Origin: Syntrophobacter fumaroxidans MPOB
GTDB taxonomy: Bacteria > Desulfobacterota > Syntrophobacteria > Syntrophobacterales > Syntrophobacteraceae
Reading direction: 5' to 3'
Assembly (NCBI RefSeq): GCF_000014965.1
Contig: NC_008554.1
Coordinates: 372,001 to 436,000 of the forward strand
Length of the DNA stretch: 64,000 nt
The first letter of the stretch is position 1; every line of letters starts with the position of its first letter. Shown one piece after another: positions 1 through 8,715 of this stretch. The translations under genes were made by a program, and so were the position numbers. The notes beneath the pieces are model-generated. The model was not told where the DNA came from. It saw nothing but the letters and a program-made list of their open reading frames with translations, and ran no database searches.

Positions 1-281
1 CCGCGGGCGGCGATTCCGCCGGCGCGGAGCAACTGAGCGGCCTGTACCGGCGCTATCGCGGGGAAGTGGAGTTGCGTCCCGTTCCGAGGCTGAGGGACCT
101 TCCCATAACCGGTGAAGACGTCATGCGCATCACCGGGCTCAAACCCGGTCCACGCGTGGGAAAAATTCTCGAAAGGGCTCACCTGGAAGTTATCGAGAAT
201 CCATTTATGAATGAAAGAAAAATTCTTATGGATTTTATCCGAAAAGAATTCCATAAAGAGGCAGAAATCGAAACGTCGTGA
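1..281 (+). CDS. CCA-adding enzyme / poly(A) polymerase family protein, C-terminal part
   Basis: The reading frame is open from the left edge of the window (first full codon at position 3) to a TGA at 279-281, so only the last 92 codons are present. The tail contains LPITGEDVMRITGLKPGPRV followed by GKILE, which resembles the C-terminal RNA-binding part of tRNA nucleotidyltransferases and related HD-domain poly(A) polymerases, where an (I/L)xGxDLM...GxxPGPxxGxIL signature is common. The family adds or repairs the CCA end of tRNAs. The catalytic head domain lies outside the window, so function is inferred from the tail only; another nucleotidyltransferase-superfamily member is possible. It is followed 32 nt later by the CBS protein gene on the same strand. 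Confidence 0.65.
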   Translation, partial: AGGDSAGAEQLSGLYRRYRGEVELRPVPRLRDLPITGEDVMRITGLKPGPRVGKILERAHLEVIENPFMNERKILMDFIRKEFHKEAEIETS

Positions 282-313
282 AGGCGCAAAATCCGAACGT
301 TGGAGGATGAAGA

Positions 314-1006
314 ATGCTGGTTAAGAATTGGATGAGCAAGACGGTGGTCACCATTGAAGAAGATGATTCGATGCAACATGCCATGAGCCTGATGAAGGAA
401 CACAAGATCCGCATGCTGCCGGTGGTTGCCAGGGGGAAGCTGGTCGGCGTGGTGTCCGACACGGACCTCAAGCGGGCTTCGGCCTCCGATGCCACGACCC
501 TGGACATGCACGAACTGCTCTACCTTATTTCCAAGATCAAGGTCCAGGACATCATGACCAAGACTCCCATCACCGTCTCGCAAAACTTCACCGTGGAAGA
601 GACCGCGGAACTGCTGATGAGGAAGAAGATCTCGGGCTGTCCCGTGTTGGATGACGACGGACTGGTGGTCGGGGTCATCACGCGCGACGATCTTTTCAAG
701 GTCCTGATCATGCTGAGCGGGCTCGGCAAAAAGGGCATCCAACTGGCTTTCCAGGTGGAGGACCGTTCCGGCTCGATCAAGAACATCACGGACGTTATCC
801 GCAAGTACGACGGTCGGATCGCGAGCATCCTGAGCTCGTATGAATATGCGGCGCCCGGCCATCGCATCGTATACATCAGGACCTACGATATAGACCGCGC
901 CGTCCTACCGAAGCTGGTCGAGGAACTGAAGCAAGTTGCCATGCTGATCTACATCGTGGACCACCGCGACAACAAGCGGGAAATATTCCACGACCTGGTG
1001 GCATGA
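314..1006 (+). CDS. CBS-pair protein with C-terminal ACT-like domain
   Basis: This 230-residue soluble protein has two CBS motifs: residues about 1-58 (VKNWMSKTVVTIEEDDSM ... LVGVVSDTDL) and 77-138 (VQDIMTKTPITVSQNFTV ... VVGVITRDDL). A C-terminal domain of about 80 residues (from IQLAFQVEDRSGSIKNIT) looks like an ACT fold. This order is that of AcuB-like CBS-ACT proteins. CBS pairs usually bind adenine nucleotides and ACT domains bind amino acids, so the protein is probably a ligand sensor; its target cannot be read here. A strong ribosome site (GGAGGATGA) precedes the ATG by a few bases. It is convergent with livF, and a long inverted repeat separates the two. Confidence 0.85.
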   Translation: MLVKNWMSKTVVTIEEDDSMQHAMSLMKEHKIRMLPVVARGKLVGVVSDTDLKRASASDATTLDMHELLYLISKIKVQDIMTKTPITVSQNFTVEETAELLMRKKISGCPVLDDDGLVVGVITRDDLFKVLIMLSGLGKKGIQLAFQVEDRSGSIKNITDVIRKYDGRIASILSSYEYAAPGHRIVYIRTYDIDRAVLPKLVEELKQVAMLIYIVDHRDNKREIFHDLVA

Positions 1007-1086
1007 GAAAACTGTGCGGGCGGTTCAAACGATGCGCCCTGCGTCCGTTGCGCGAGTCGTTCCCCCCGACCGAGCCACGGGCCGAC

Positions 1087-1126
1087 AAAGGAAAACCGGC
1101 GGGTGTTCACCCGCCGGTTTTCCTTT
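1087..1126. terminator. Bidirectional intrinsic terminator between the CBS gene and livF
   Basis: A perfect 19-bp inverted repeat (1087-1105 pairs with 1108-1126) lies between two convergent genes. The arms begin AAAGGAAAACC and end GGTTTTCCTTT, so each strand has an A-rich upstream and U-rich downstream arm, which is the usual form of a bidirectional rho-independent terminator. There is no extra T-run beyond the stem. Confidence 0.85.
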
Positions 1127-1165
1127 CACACACGCAAAATTCCCGGCCTGTTCCGGCCAATGGGA

Positions 1166-1870
1166 TCAAATTCCGAGAAATGCCTGTTTGACTTCCTCGT
1201 TCTCGAGCAGCTCGCGGCCTTTTCCCTCGAGCGCGATGCGGCCGTTTTCGAGAACATAGGCCCGGTCGCAAATGGCAAGCGTCTGCTTGACGTTTTGCTC
1301 GACCATGAGGATCGTCATTCCCTCGCCGTGGATCTTCGAGGCAAGGCGGAAAATCTCCTGGGTGAGCAGCGGGGAAAGCCCGAGCGAAGGCTCGTCGAAG
1401 AGCAGCATCTTGGGCTTGGACATCAGCCCGCGAGCGATGGCGCACATCTGCTGTTCCCCTCCGGACAGCGTGCCCGCCAGTTGTTTGCGGCGTTCGCGAA
1501 GCCGGGGGAAAAGGTCGAGCACCCACTCGATGCTTTCCTTTCGATGCGGCTTTGCCCTGGCGCACAGCGAGCCCATTTCAAGATTCTCCAGGACCGTCAT
1601 TTCGGGAAACAACTGGCGTGCCTCCGGCACATGGGCGATGCCGACGTCGATGATATGATACGGCTGCACGTGATCCAGCCTCTGATCCTCGAACCAGATG
1701 GTCCCCGACGTCGGATGGAGCAGGCTCGATATGGTCTTCATGATCGTGCTCTTGCCGGCTCCGTTGGCTCCCACCAGTACCACAAATTCCCGCGCCTTGA
1801 CTTCGAAGGAGACATCCCAGAGCACCTGGACGTCGCCGTATCCGGCGTTCACATTTTCCATCCGCAGCAT
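1166..1870 (-). CDS. livF: Branched-chain amino-acid ABC transporter ATP-binding protein LivF
   Basis: This 234-residue cytoplasmic ATPase is one of the two that energise uptake of leucine, isoleucine, valine or related ligands. Visible motifs are Walker A GANGAGKST (near residue 34), the ABC signature LSGGEQQ (near 134), Walker B MLLFDEP and the switch histidine region MVEQN. Length and order match LivF. It is the last gene of a five-gene minus-strand operon and begins 4 nt after the livG stop. Substrate specificity cannot be set from the ATPases; related systems also carry amides or aromatic compounds. Confidence 0.95.
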   Translation of the reverse strand: MLRMENVNAGYGDVQVLWDVSFEVKAREFVVLVGANGAGKSTIMKTISSLLHPTSGTIWFEDQRLDHVQPYHIIDVGIAHVPEARQLFPEMTVLENLEMGSLCARAKPHRKESIEWVLDLFPRLRERRKQLAGTLSGGEQQMCAIARGLMSKPKMLLFDEPSLGLSPLLTQEIFRLASKIHGEGMTILMVEQNVKQTLAICDRAYVLENGRIALEGKGRELLENEEVKQAFLGI

Positions 1871-1874
1871 GATC

Positions 1875-2588
1875 CTATTCCTTTCCCAGATACGCCTCGA
1901 TAACGGCTTGATTGTTGGCCACTTCCGCCGGCGTTCCTCGTGCGATCTCCTGACCGTAGTTGATGCAAAGGATGCGGTCGCACAAGTTCATGATCACGTG
2001 CATGATGTGTTCGACAATGATGATCGTGATTCCGGAATTGCGGACCTTGCGGATCAGTTGGACGCCGTCGGCCTGCTCCTGGGGCGTCAGGCCGGCCATG
2101 GTTTCGTCCAGCAGGAGCAGCTCGGGGGCGGTGGCAAGCGCCCGCGCGATCTCCATGCGCTTGCGGTCGCCGATGGTGAGGCCTTTTGCGGGATAGTCCT
2201 GCTTTTTGGTCAGTTCGCAGAAATCCAGCACTTCCAGGGCTTTTTCACGGGCTTCCGCCTCCCGTGAAGTCCTGTTGAAGGCGGAGGTCATGACGTTTTC
2301 GAGCACCGTCATTCGACGCAGGGGCTTCACGATCTGGAAAGTCCTCCCGATGCCCTGCTTGCAGACCCTCCAGGTCGGCAGGCCGTTGAGTCTCTTCCCC
2401 TGGAACTCGATGTAACCGGAAGTGATCGGGTAGTAACCGGTGATCAGGTTGAAAACGGTCGTCTTGCCGGAACCGTTTGGACCGATCAAGCCGTATATTT
2501 CCCCTTTCTCGACCTCAAAAGTCAGGTCGTTGACGGCGAGCAGGCCGCCGAAGGCCTTGACGAGACGATGTGTTTGAAAAAAATTCAT
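1875..2588 (-). CDS. livG: Branched-chain amino-acid ABC transporter ATP-binding protein LivG
   Basis: This 237-residue ABC ATPase pairs with LivF. Walker A is GPNGSGKTT (near residue 37) and Walker B is [11 protein letters not shown]. The signature is unusual: [15 protein letters not shown] replaces the canonical LSGGQ, with Thr, Ile and Asp in the core positions. LivG proteins often show LSYGQQR, so this form is more divergent than normal. The catalytic Glu of Walker B is present (LDET). The gene starts 2 nt after livM and ends 4 nt before livF, which implies translational coupling. Confidence 0.93.
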   Translation of the reverse strand: MNFFQTHRLVKAFGGLLAVNDLTFEVEKGEIYGLIGPNGSGKTTVFNLITGYYPITSGYIEFQGKRLNGLPTWRVCKQGIGRTFQIVKPLRRMTVLENVMTSAFNRTSREAEAREKALEVLDFCELTKKQDYPAKGLTIGDRKRMEIARALATAPELLLLDETMAGLTPQEQADGVQLIRKVRNSGITIIIVEHIMHVIMNLCDRILCINYGQEIARGTPAEVANNQAVIEAYLGKE

Positions 2589-2590
2589 GA

Positions 2591-3571
2591 TCAGTTTCCA
2601 CTTCCTGCAGAAGGTGATGCTTTCCGGCCGGAGAAAACCTGGCGGATCTTGCCCCAGTCTCCCACAATGCCGTTGGCCATGTAGCGGATGACGAAGATGA
2701 CCAGCAATCCGAAAACCAGGACGTGGGCCTCACTGACCCACTTCGGAAGCATGCCGAAAAAGGCGCTCCGGAATGTCTCCTGGAGCAGGACCATGATAAA
2801 GGCACCCGTCGGCGGGCCCCAGAGGGTTCCCACGCCGCCGATGATTCCCACGAGGATGGCCATGATGGAGATGAAGTGGAGCGAAAAGACCACCTGAGGG
2901 TCGATGAACGCCATGTAGTTCATGTAAAAGGCACCGGCAAGACCGGTGAAAAAGGCGCTGATCATAAGGGAGAGGCTCTTGTAACGAAAACTGCTGATCC
3001 CCAGGGCTTCGGCGGCGTCCTGGTCTTCCCGGATGGCCAGGAAGTAGTAACCCCACTTTGAATTCATGACCGTGTGGATGGAATAAATGCATGCGGCTGC
3101 CAGACCGAGGGCCAGGTAATAGTAAGGAATCTTGCTCCGGAATGTCTGGATGATGAGGATGCCCTGCATGCCCTCCGTGAAGTCGACCCACTCCGTGGCG
3201 ACCAGCCGGAAGATCTCGCCCACCGCGATGGTCGCGAGGGCAAAGTAAGGGCCGCGCAGACGGAAACAGATCCATCCGATGACGAGCCCGATGAGAAGGG
3301 CGACCGGTCCTCCCAGCAGCATGCCGTACCATGCCGATATGTCGAGCTGGGTCGTGCACAGCCCCGCCGTGTAGGCGCCGATGCCGAAAAAAATGGCATG
3401 GCCGAACGAGACCTGTCCCGTATAACCGGACAGCAGATTCCATGATGATCCGATGACCACCCACATGAGCGCAATGATGAGGATGTGCCGGTAGTAATCG
3501 GACTGGATCACGAGGGGAAAAACGGCAAGTAATAAAAGGATGACAAGCGTCGACCAACGAATTGATTTCAT
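2591..3571 (-). CDS. livM: Branched-chain amino-acid ABC transporter permease LivM
   Basis: This 326-residue inner-membrane permease starts with a hydrophobic segment (LVILLLLAVFPLVIQSDYY) and has about eight to ten further transmembrane stretches. The GYTGQVSFGHAIFFGIGAY region near residue 48 is the typical LivM signature. The short C-terminal tail is polar. It forms the translocation pore with LivH. The start is supported by its place 13 nt after livH in the operon. Confidence 0.94.
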   Translation of the reverse strand: MKSIRWSTLVILLLLAVFPLVIQSDYYRHILIIALMWVVIGSSWNLLSGYTGQVSFGHAIFFGIGAYTAGLCTTQLDISAWYGMLLGGPVALLIGLVIGWICFRLRGPYFALATIAVGEIFRLVATEWVDFTEGMQGILIIQTFRSKIPYYYLALGLAAACIYSIHTVMNSKWGYYFLAIREDQDAAEALGISSFRYKSLSLMISAFFTGLAGAFYMNYMAFIDPQVVFSLHFISIMAILVGIIGGVGTLWGPPTGAFIMVLLQETFRSAFFGMLPKWVSEAHVLVFGLLVIFVIRYMANGIVGDWGKIRQVFSGRKASPSAGSGN

Positions 3572-3584
3572 ATCACCGCCCTTG

Positions 3585-4460
3585 CTAGATCTTGGTGAGC
3601 TTTTTCAGGCCGCCCGGCAGGAAGATGAGCACAAGGAGAAATATCACCAGGCCGACCGCATCACTGAGGGCCATGGAAATATACGTGGCTCCCAGCGACT
3701 CGGCAATGCCGAGAAAAACCCCTCCCACAATGGCCCCCACCGTGCTTCCCATGCCTCCGAGGATGGTGATCACAAAGGCCTTTAGCGTAAAACGGCCGCC
3801 AACGTCGGGAAAGAGGTAATAGATGGGCAGGAGCAGCGTGCCTGCGGCCGCGACCAGCGCGGCGCCCAAACCATAAGTGAGAATGGTGATCCACTCGGCG
3901 TTGACACCCATCAGCAGTGCGGCGTCCTTGTTCTGAGCGGTTGCCCGTACGGACTTGCCGACATCCGTCTTGGCGAGAAAGAAAAACAGGCCGCCCGTCA
4001 GCAGGACGGCGATGCAGAATGCAACAACCATGGAAGTGTTGAACGATATCGTTCCCAGATACATGGTGGAGAAACTGTAGGATGTCTTGACGGACTTGTA
4101 GTCGGATTGGAAAATGAATCGAACGATCTCGGTCAGGATCATCCCGATGCCCACCGTCATGAGCACCTGGTTTTCGGGCAGAATCGAATCCACTTTCAAC
4201 AGGGGATTCAGAAGATATTTCTGGATGAAAGCCCCCAGGAGGAAGAGTGCCGGCATGCTCACCAGGAGCGAAAAATAAGGATCGATATGGAAATGATCAA
4301 ACAGAACGAAAGTGATGTACATGGCAATCATCATCAACTGACCGTGAGCCAGGTTGACGATTTTCATGACACCCATGATCAGGGTCATTCCCAGACCGAC
4401 GAGAGCATAAATGCCACCCATCAGAATCCCTGCCACAAGCGTCTGGATAAGAACTTCCAT
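3585..4460 (-). CDS. livH: Branched-chain amino-acid ABC transporter permease LivH
   Basis: This 291-residue permease begins MEVLIQTLVAGILMGGIYAL and carries the conserved GLTLI-like segment (GLGMTLIMGVMKIVNLAHGQ) seen in LivH. An upstream in-frame start at 4535 exists, but the ATG at 4460 has a GGAGG site 10 nt upstream and begins directly with the first membrane helix, so it is preferred. It follows livK by 79 nt, across an intercistronic hairpin, and precedes livM by 13 nt. Confidence 0.94.
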   Translation of the reverse strand: MEVLIQTLVAGILMGGIYALVGLGMTLIMGVMKIVNLAHGQLMMIAMYITFVLFDHFHIDPYFSLLVSMPALFLLGAFIQKYLLNPLLKVDSILPENQVLMTVGIGMILTEIVRFIFQSDYKSVKTSYSFSTMYLGTISFNTSMVVAFCIAVLLTGGLFFFLAKTDVGKSVRATAQNKDAALLMGVNAEWITILTYGLGAALVAAAGTLLLPIYYLFPDVGGRFTLKAFVITILGGMGSTVGAIVGGVFLGIAESLGATYISMALSDAVGLVIFLLVLIFLPGGLKKLTKI

Positions 4461-4506
4461 GGGACTTTGTCCTCCGTGTGAGACCCGCGCTGAAGAAAGT
4501 GGAGGT

Positions 4507-4528
4507 CGGGGCAGGGGGGCCTGCCCCG
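4507..4528 (-). terminator. Intercistronic hairpin between livK and livH (attenuator or mRNA stabiliser)
   Basis: A 9-bp GC stem (arms CGGGGCAGG and CCTGCCCCG) closes a four-base loop just downstream of the livK stop. No T-run follows, so it is more likely a processing or stability element than a full terminator. In binding-protein operons such hairpins keep the level of the periplasmic protein above that of the membrane parts; that role here is inference. Confidence 0.6.
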
Positions 4529-4539
4529 GTTCCATGCGA

Positions 4540-5733
4540 CTATTTCCAGACCTTTTCCCAGTCGATAGGATACACGTATGGTTTGGAGGCGACGTCCTTC
4601 GGCCACACCAGCTCGAGCTTCCCGTCGATCCACTGCACCAGGTAGGTGGGCAGTTTGTTCTGGTTGGTCATCGTGTCGTAAGCGATGAACTTGACGGGGC
4701 CGAAAACCGTCATCATGTCGGTGGCGGCCAGCGCCTGGCGGACATCTTCCGGACCCATGGATTTGGTCCGTTTCAGTGCATCGGCGATCACGAAAGCCGC
4801 GGCATAGGCCTCGGCACCGTGATATTCCGTATCAACCCCGAATTTTTTCTTGAAATCGTCGAAGTATTTCTTGGCTCCCGGGTAGGGCAGGGTCTGGTAC
4901 CACAGGGTCGCGGAGTAGACCATGTCGGAGGCCTTGCCCGCATTCTTCTGAAATTCGGGCAGCGTAAAACCCGCCGCCCCCCCGACGAAGAGCTTGGGCG
5001 TGACGCGAAGCTCCAGGGATTGCCTCATGAGCAGCGACGCGTCCATGAGGTAGGAAATCATGTAAACGAGATCCGGATTGGCCTGCTTGACCTTGATCAG
5101 CAGGGGCTTGAAATCCACTCCGCCGTGTTCGTAGCCTTCCATCATGAGCACCTTGATGCCCAGCCGTTCGCAGGTCGCCTTGAACTCCTTGGACCCCGAG
5201 GACCCGAAGTTGGTGTTTTCGTACAAAATGACCGCCGTCTTCGGTTTCACCACCTCGGTGAGGAAGGATTCGAGCCCCTTCGGATACTCACTCACGGGGG
5301 GGTTCAGGCGGAAGATGTATTCCCATTTCTTTTCCGTGATCTTATCGTCCGATCCCGTGTTGACGAGGAAAGGGATGCGGCTCTGTTGCGCAACGCCGGC
5401 AATGGCAAACGTCTCGGAACTCCCGTATCCGCCGCCGAGCATGACCACCTTGTCCTTGGTGATGAGCTTCTCGGCCGCCGAACGAGCCACATCCGGGCGT
5501 CCGGTGTCGTCTTCAAGCAGGAATTCGAGCTTCTTCCCGTTGATGCCCCCCGCTGCGTTGATCTCCTCCAGGGCCATCTCGAAAGACTTCTTCTCGATTT
5601 CGCCGAATTTCGCCTTTTCTCCCGTGACCGGCAGAATGATGCCCACCTTGACGGTTTCCTGAGCGAAAGCCGGCAGGACCAGGAACGCGAGTGCAAAAGA
5701 CAAAGTCACAATAGCCGACACCATGCGCTTCAT
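4540..5733 (-). CDS. livK: Branched-chain amino-acid ABC transporter periplasmic binding protein LivK
   Basis: This 397-residue protein has a clear Sec signal peptide (MKRMVSAIVTLSFALAFLVL, cleavage near AFA-QE), followed by TVKVGIILPVTGEKAKFGEI, the start of a type I periplasmic binding fold (Peripla_BP_6). It captures the ligand for LivHMGF. The ATG at 5733 has AAGGAG six bases upstream; an in-frame start at 5832 would put a polar leader before the signal peptide and is rejected. As the first gene it should carry the operon promoter in the 215-bp divergent gap with the queuosine-salvage gene, where I see no convincing consensus. Ligand could be Leu/Ile/Val or another amino or aromatic acid. 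Confidence 0.93.
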   Translation of the reverse strand: MKRMVSAIVTLSFALAFLVLPAFAQETVKVGIILPVTGEKAKFGEIEKKSFEMALEEINAAGGINGKKLEFLLEDDTGRPDVARSAAEKLITKDKVVMLGGGYGSSETFAIAGVAQQSRIPFLVNTGSDDKITEKKWEYIFRLNPPVSEYPKGLESFLTEVVKPKTAVILYENTNFGSSGSKEFKATCERLGIKVLMMEGYEHGGVDFKPLLIKVKQANPDLVYMISYLMDASLLMRQSLELRVTPKLFVGGAAGFTLPEFQKNAGKASDMVYSATLWYQTLPYPGAKKYFDDFKKKFGVDTEYHGAEAYAAAFVIADALKRTKSMGPEDVRQALAATDMMTVFGPVKFIAYDTMTNQNKLPTYLVQWIDGKLELVWPKDVASKPYVYPIDWEKVWK

Positions 5734-5947
5734 TTTTTCTCCTTTCGGCAAAGATGGATCCTTGGGGCTTGAGAGGCAAACCCGTGGCACTGAAGCGTGA
5801 AACAAATGAAATAAAGCACAAACCGGGTTCACGGCGCACGCTGGGTAGGGGGAGGAAGAATAGTTTGAGCTGGCACCGTGTGGAAAATTACACTAGTCTA
5901 AAGAGGACAAAGAAGTCAAGGCCAAGGATTCGACGTCGGGAGAGGAA

Positions 5948-6937
5948 ATGGAAAACCTGCACGAAAGCCCGCGCGCTTTTCCGGTGCTGGAGTCGATAGC
6001 TCCGGTGGTGGAGCGCAGCCGCTGGGTGACGTTCCATCCCGCGTCGGCGGAATTGTGCATCGAGCGATGGGGACACCTGTTGGACTCGGTCCCCACCTGG
6101 AAACAGCCCTGGCACTTCTTCGACGGAGGCCTGGAGACGGTGCGCTGGGTGTTCGTCCTGGACGTTCTCAACCACTGTTTCTGGCCTGATGAGAATGAAC
6201 CGCTCTGGTCCGTGCGTTACCGGGGGAACGAATATTCCGGCTATGCGGGCCTTGCCGCCTCTCTCAAGCGAGCCATGGAAAGCGGCGTCCCGGTGACGAA
6301 TGCATCGTTCCTGGCAGGTCTGTCCCCGGGAACATTGCGCGAGATTTTAGCCGGAACGGGCGAGATTCCGCTCCTCGAGGCCCGCCTGGAGAACCTGCGC
6401 GAAGCGGGGCGGGTACTGCTCGCGCGGTGGGAAGGCGACATCGTCAACCTGGTTGCTTCCGCGGGGCGCAGCGCCGTCGACGTCGTGAAAGGCGTGGTCG
6501 ACAGCTTCTCGAGCTTTCGCGACGAGTGCGGGTATCGAGGGCGGCCGGTGTATTTCTGGAAGAGGGCGCAGCTGTTTGCGGCGGATCTTCATTCGGCATT
6601 CGACGGAAGGGATTGGGGGGCGTTCGAGGATATAGAACGGCTTACCGCGTTCGCCGACTACAAGCTTCCCCAGGTTCTGCGCCGGTTCGGACTGATCGTG
6701 TATCACCCCGAACTGGCGGAAAGGATCGAGAGGCGGGAGCGGCTGCCTGCCGGAAGCGAGGAAGAGGTTGAGATCAGGGCGGCGACGGTATGGGCGGTGG
6801 AAGCCCTGAAGAAAGCGTTTGAACGGCGGGGCGCCGAACCGACAAGCATGCGCGTGGATGGCTGGCTCTGGCAGTTGGGGCAGCTGGAGTATTTCAGAAA
6901 GTATCCTTACCATCTTTGTCGCACGATCTATTACTGA
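5948..6937 (+). CDS. Queuosine salvage protein (Qng1/DUF2419-type queuosine 5'-phosphate glycosidase)
   Basis: The 329-residue protein matches the Q-salvage family (human C9orf64/QNG1), which releases queuine base from queuosine 5'-monophosphate. Family landmarks can be read in order: VFVLDVLNHCFWPDENEPLW near residues 67-87, GYAGLAASLKRAMESGVPVT near 100-119, the block SFSSFRDECGYRGRPV followed by KRAQLFAADL, FADYKLPQVLRRFG near 237-250, EVEIRAATVWAVE near 275-287, and a terminal PYHLCRTIYY. Length is normal for the family. No tgt or queuine transporter is adjacent, so it seems a stand-alone salvage enzyme that would let the cell use scavenged queuosine nucleotide. It diverges from livK. Confidence 0.9.
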   Translation: MENLHESPRAFPVLESIAPVVERSRWVTFHPASAELCIERWGHLLDSVPTWKQPWHFFDGGLETVRWVFVLDVLNHCFWPDENEPLWSVRYRGNEYSGYAGLAASLKRAMESGVPVTNASFLAGLSPGTLREILAGTGEIPLLEARLENLREAGRVLLARWEGDIVNLVASAGRSAVDVVKGVVDSFSSFRDECGYRGRPVYFWKRAQLFAADLHSAFDGRDWGAFEDIERLTAFADYKLPQVLRRFGLIVYHPELAERIERRERLPAGSEEEVEIRAATVWAVEALKKAFERRGAEPTSMRVDGWLWQLGQLEYFRKYPYHLCRTIYY

Positions 6938-7282
6938 ACCCGGCTTGCCCGAAAGATGGATTCCCGGGGGAGCCTGTTTTCCGGGAGACCGGTATTAGGT
7001 CGGGGTTCATCCCCGTGCGCTTCACCTCCCGCCGATTCCTTGCTGCGCGCTGTTGAGCGCGAATCGGCACGAAGCCCTCCGGAAGGTCGGCAACCATGAC
7101 ATGTTTTCCCTTTGACCGGGCGGATCGGCAGGAGTCAAGCCGGTGCCGCTCCCTTGACCCGTTTTCACGGGGGAGCGCGGTTTGGGTTGAGCCACGGTCG
7201 CGTCCGGACCGAAAGTGGTTGGTTCGTGGCGGGTGCGGGCCAAAAAACGGGTCGGAAAAGCTTTTCCATTTGTAATGGTTCT
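6938..7282. other. Non-coding stretch downstream of the queuosine-salvage gene
   Basis: About 340 bp with no reading frame of protein-like composition and no clear terminator. Overlapping minus-strand frames here are rich in Arg, Pro and Ser, as expected for chance frames in GC-rich DNA. Confidence 0.5.
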
Positions 7283-7311
7283 TTGTGATCCTGCCGAATA
7301 TAGGGTAGTAT
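7283..7311 (+). promoter_or_regulatory. Candidate sigma-70 promoter for the pentapeptide/DUF4388 gene
   Basis: TTGTGA (7283-7288) and TAGTAT (7306-7311) are separated by exactly 17 bp in a locally AT-richer stretch 109 nt upstream of the start codon at 7420. Each hexamer matches four of six consensus positions, so this is a moderate prediction. Confidence 0.4.
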
Positions 7312-7419
7312 GGCCGGGGTTGCCTGTAGTGTGTTGTCCCGGGCGGCAGCGGGGCCATGCCGCAATCACCGCGTTCTCTGCGGAAAATGCGAAGCATTTC
7401 ACAACATGAGGACATTCAT

Positions 7420-8574
7420 ATGCCCGAAATTACCCGCAAGCAGCTGCTCATGGCCGTTATTTCCGGGAGGGGGCCGGCCTACTTGAGAGGCGTAGACCTT
7501 TCCAACCTGGACCTTTCATCCGCCGGTTGGCTTGCCGAAGCCGACCTTCGAAATGCGGACCTGTCGAGCGCCAATCTGAGCAGATCCAATCTGAGAAACG
7601 CAAATCTGCAGCAGGCGAACATGCAGAATTGCAACATGGCGATCGCCAACCTGGAAGGGGCCATTCTGCAGTCGGCCAGGATCAACGTGGCGAATTTGCG
7701 CGCCGTCAATCTGGCGGGAGCGAACCTGCGCGAGGCAACCCTGGTCGGCACGACCCTGGTGAAGGCGAACCTCAAGGAGGCCAACCTGGAATCCGCGGAC
7801 CTCGAGGGGGCCAATCTGCAGGGCGCGAATCTCTGGAAGGCCAAGCTCAGCCAGGCCAATCTGCGCATGACGAATCTGCGAGGGGCAAACCTGTCGGAGG
7901 CCTACCTCGAGGGGAAACTGGTCGACCACTACGAGACTCCGCCGAAAAACCCCTCACAGTACCAGGGATTTGTCGGTTCGGTGGGAGGCATCCAACTGAC
8001 CGACCTGATCCAGATCGTCTGTCTGTCCCGGTCCAACCTGATGTTCAAGATTGAATCCGAGAGCGGGTGCGGCACCATTCACGTCGGTTCGGGAAGGGTC
8101 TACCATGCCCAACTGGACCGGCTGGACGGCGAGGATGCCCTGTTCAAGATGCTGGCATGGGAAGGGGGGCGCTTCGAAACGGTGACGCTCGAGGAGGTGG
8201 GGGCGAGTACGATCAACAAGCCCGTGGAAAACCTGATCATCGAAGCGATGCGCCGCCGCGACGAAAGTATGCCGGCGTTCATGAGGGGGAAACACGGCAG
8301 CATGCTGCGCGAGATCCGCCGGTATCTGCCCATCCCGGCCTATCCATCCAGGGAGTTGATGAAACTCACGGTCGCGGAAGGCAAGAACATTCGTCCCACC
8401 CAGGAGGTGCAGATTATTGACGCTTTTGCGTCCACGGATACGGGGGAAATCCTTTGCTCGATTGTTGCCGAGGAGGATGTGTTCATTGCGCCGTTGCGCT
8501 TTATCCGTATCAAACGCAACCATCCGCTGTTTGATTTGACTGTCAATTATCATAAAGAGATGAAAAAAACTTGA
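7420..8574 (+). CDS. Pentapeptide-repeat protein with C-terminal DUF4388 (PATAN-like) domain
   Basis: The 384-residue protein has a run of A(D/N)LxxA pentapeptides from about residue 22 to 165 (for example ADLRNADLSSANLSRSNLR), which should form a right-handed quadrilateral beta-helix. It is followed by a DUF4388 domain near residues 185-270 (FVGSVGGIQLTDLIQIVCLS ... GTIHVGSGRVYHAQL ... ALFKMLAWEGGRF) and a C-terminal domain of about 110 residues. DUF4388 domains are found in bacterial signalling proteins, often with gliding or polarity GTPases. The start at 7420 is preceded by GAGGA. It lies directly before a roadblock protein and an MglA-like GTPase, so an adaptor or scaffold role in that switch is likely but unproven. 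Confidence 0.88.
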   Translation: MPEITRKQLLMAVISGRGPAYLRGVDLSNLDLSSAGWLAEADLRNADLSSANLSRSNLRNANLQQANMQNCNMAIANLEGAILQSARINVANLRAVNLAGANLREATLVGTTLVKANLKEANLESADLEGANLQGANLWKAKLSQANLRMTNLRGANLSEAYLEGKLVDHYETPPKNPSQYQGFVGSVGGIQLTDLIQIVCLSRSNLMFKIESESGCGTIHVGSGRVYHAQLDRLDGEDALFKMLAWEGGRFETVTLEEVGASTINKPVENLIIEAMRRRDESMPAFMRGKHGSMLREIRRYLPIPAYPSRELMKLTVAEGKNIRPTQEVQIIDAFASTDTGEILCSIVAEEDVFIAPLRFIRIKRNHPLFDLTVNYHKEMKKT

Positions 8575-8715
8575 CGATATTAAAAGAGCAGATGGACAGG
8601 CGTCTTTCGCTCAGCACTTCGATATTGCAGCCGTTTTGAGCGCACCCGTCCGGAATTCGTCTTGGCGAGGTGGTGACAAAGGTCTGAATTCATAGCAAAA
8701 AGGGTATGATTCAGA

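Noticed and set aside
5860-5885. TGGCAC upstream of the queuosine-salvage gene as a sigma-54 site
   Set aside because: No TTGC at the -12 position at the correct distance.
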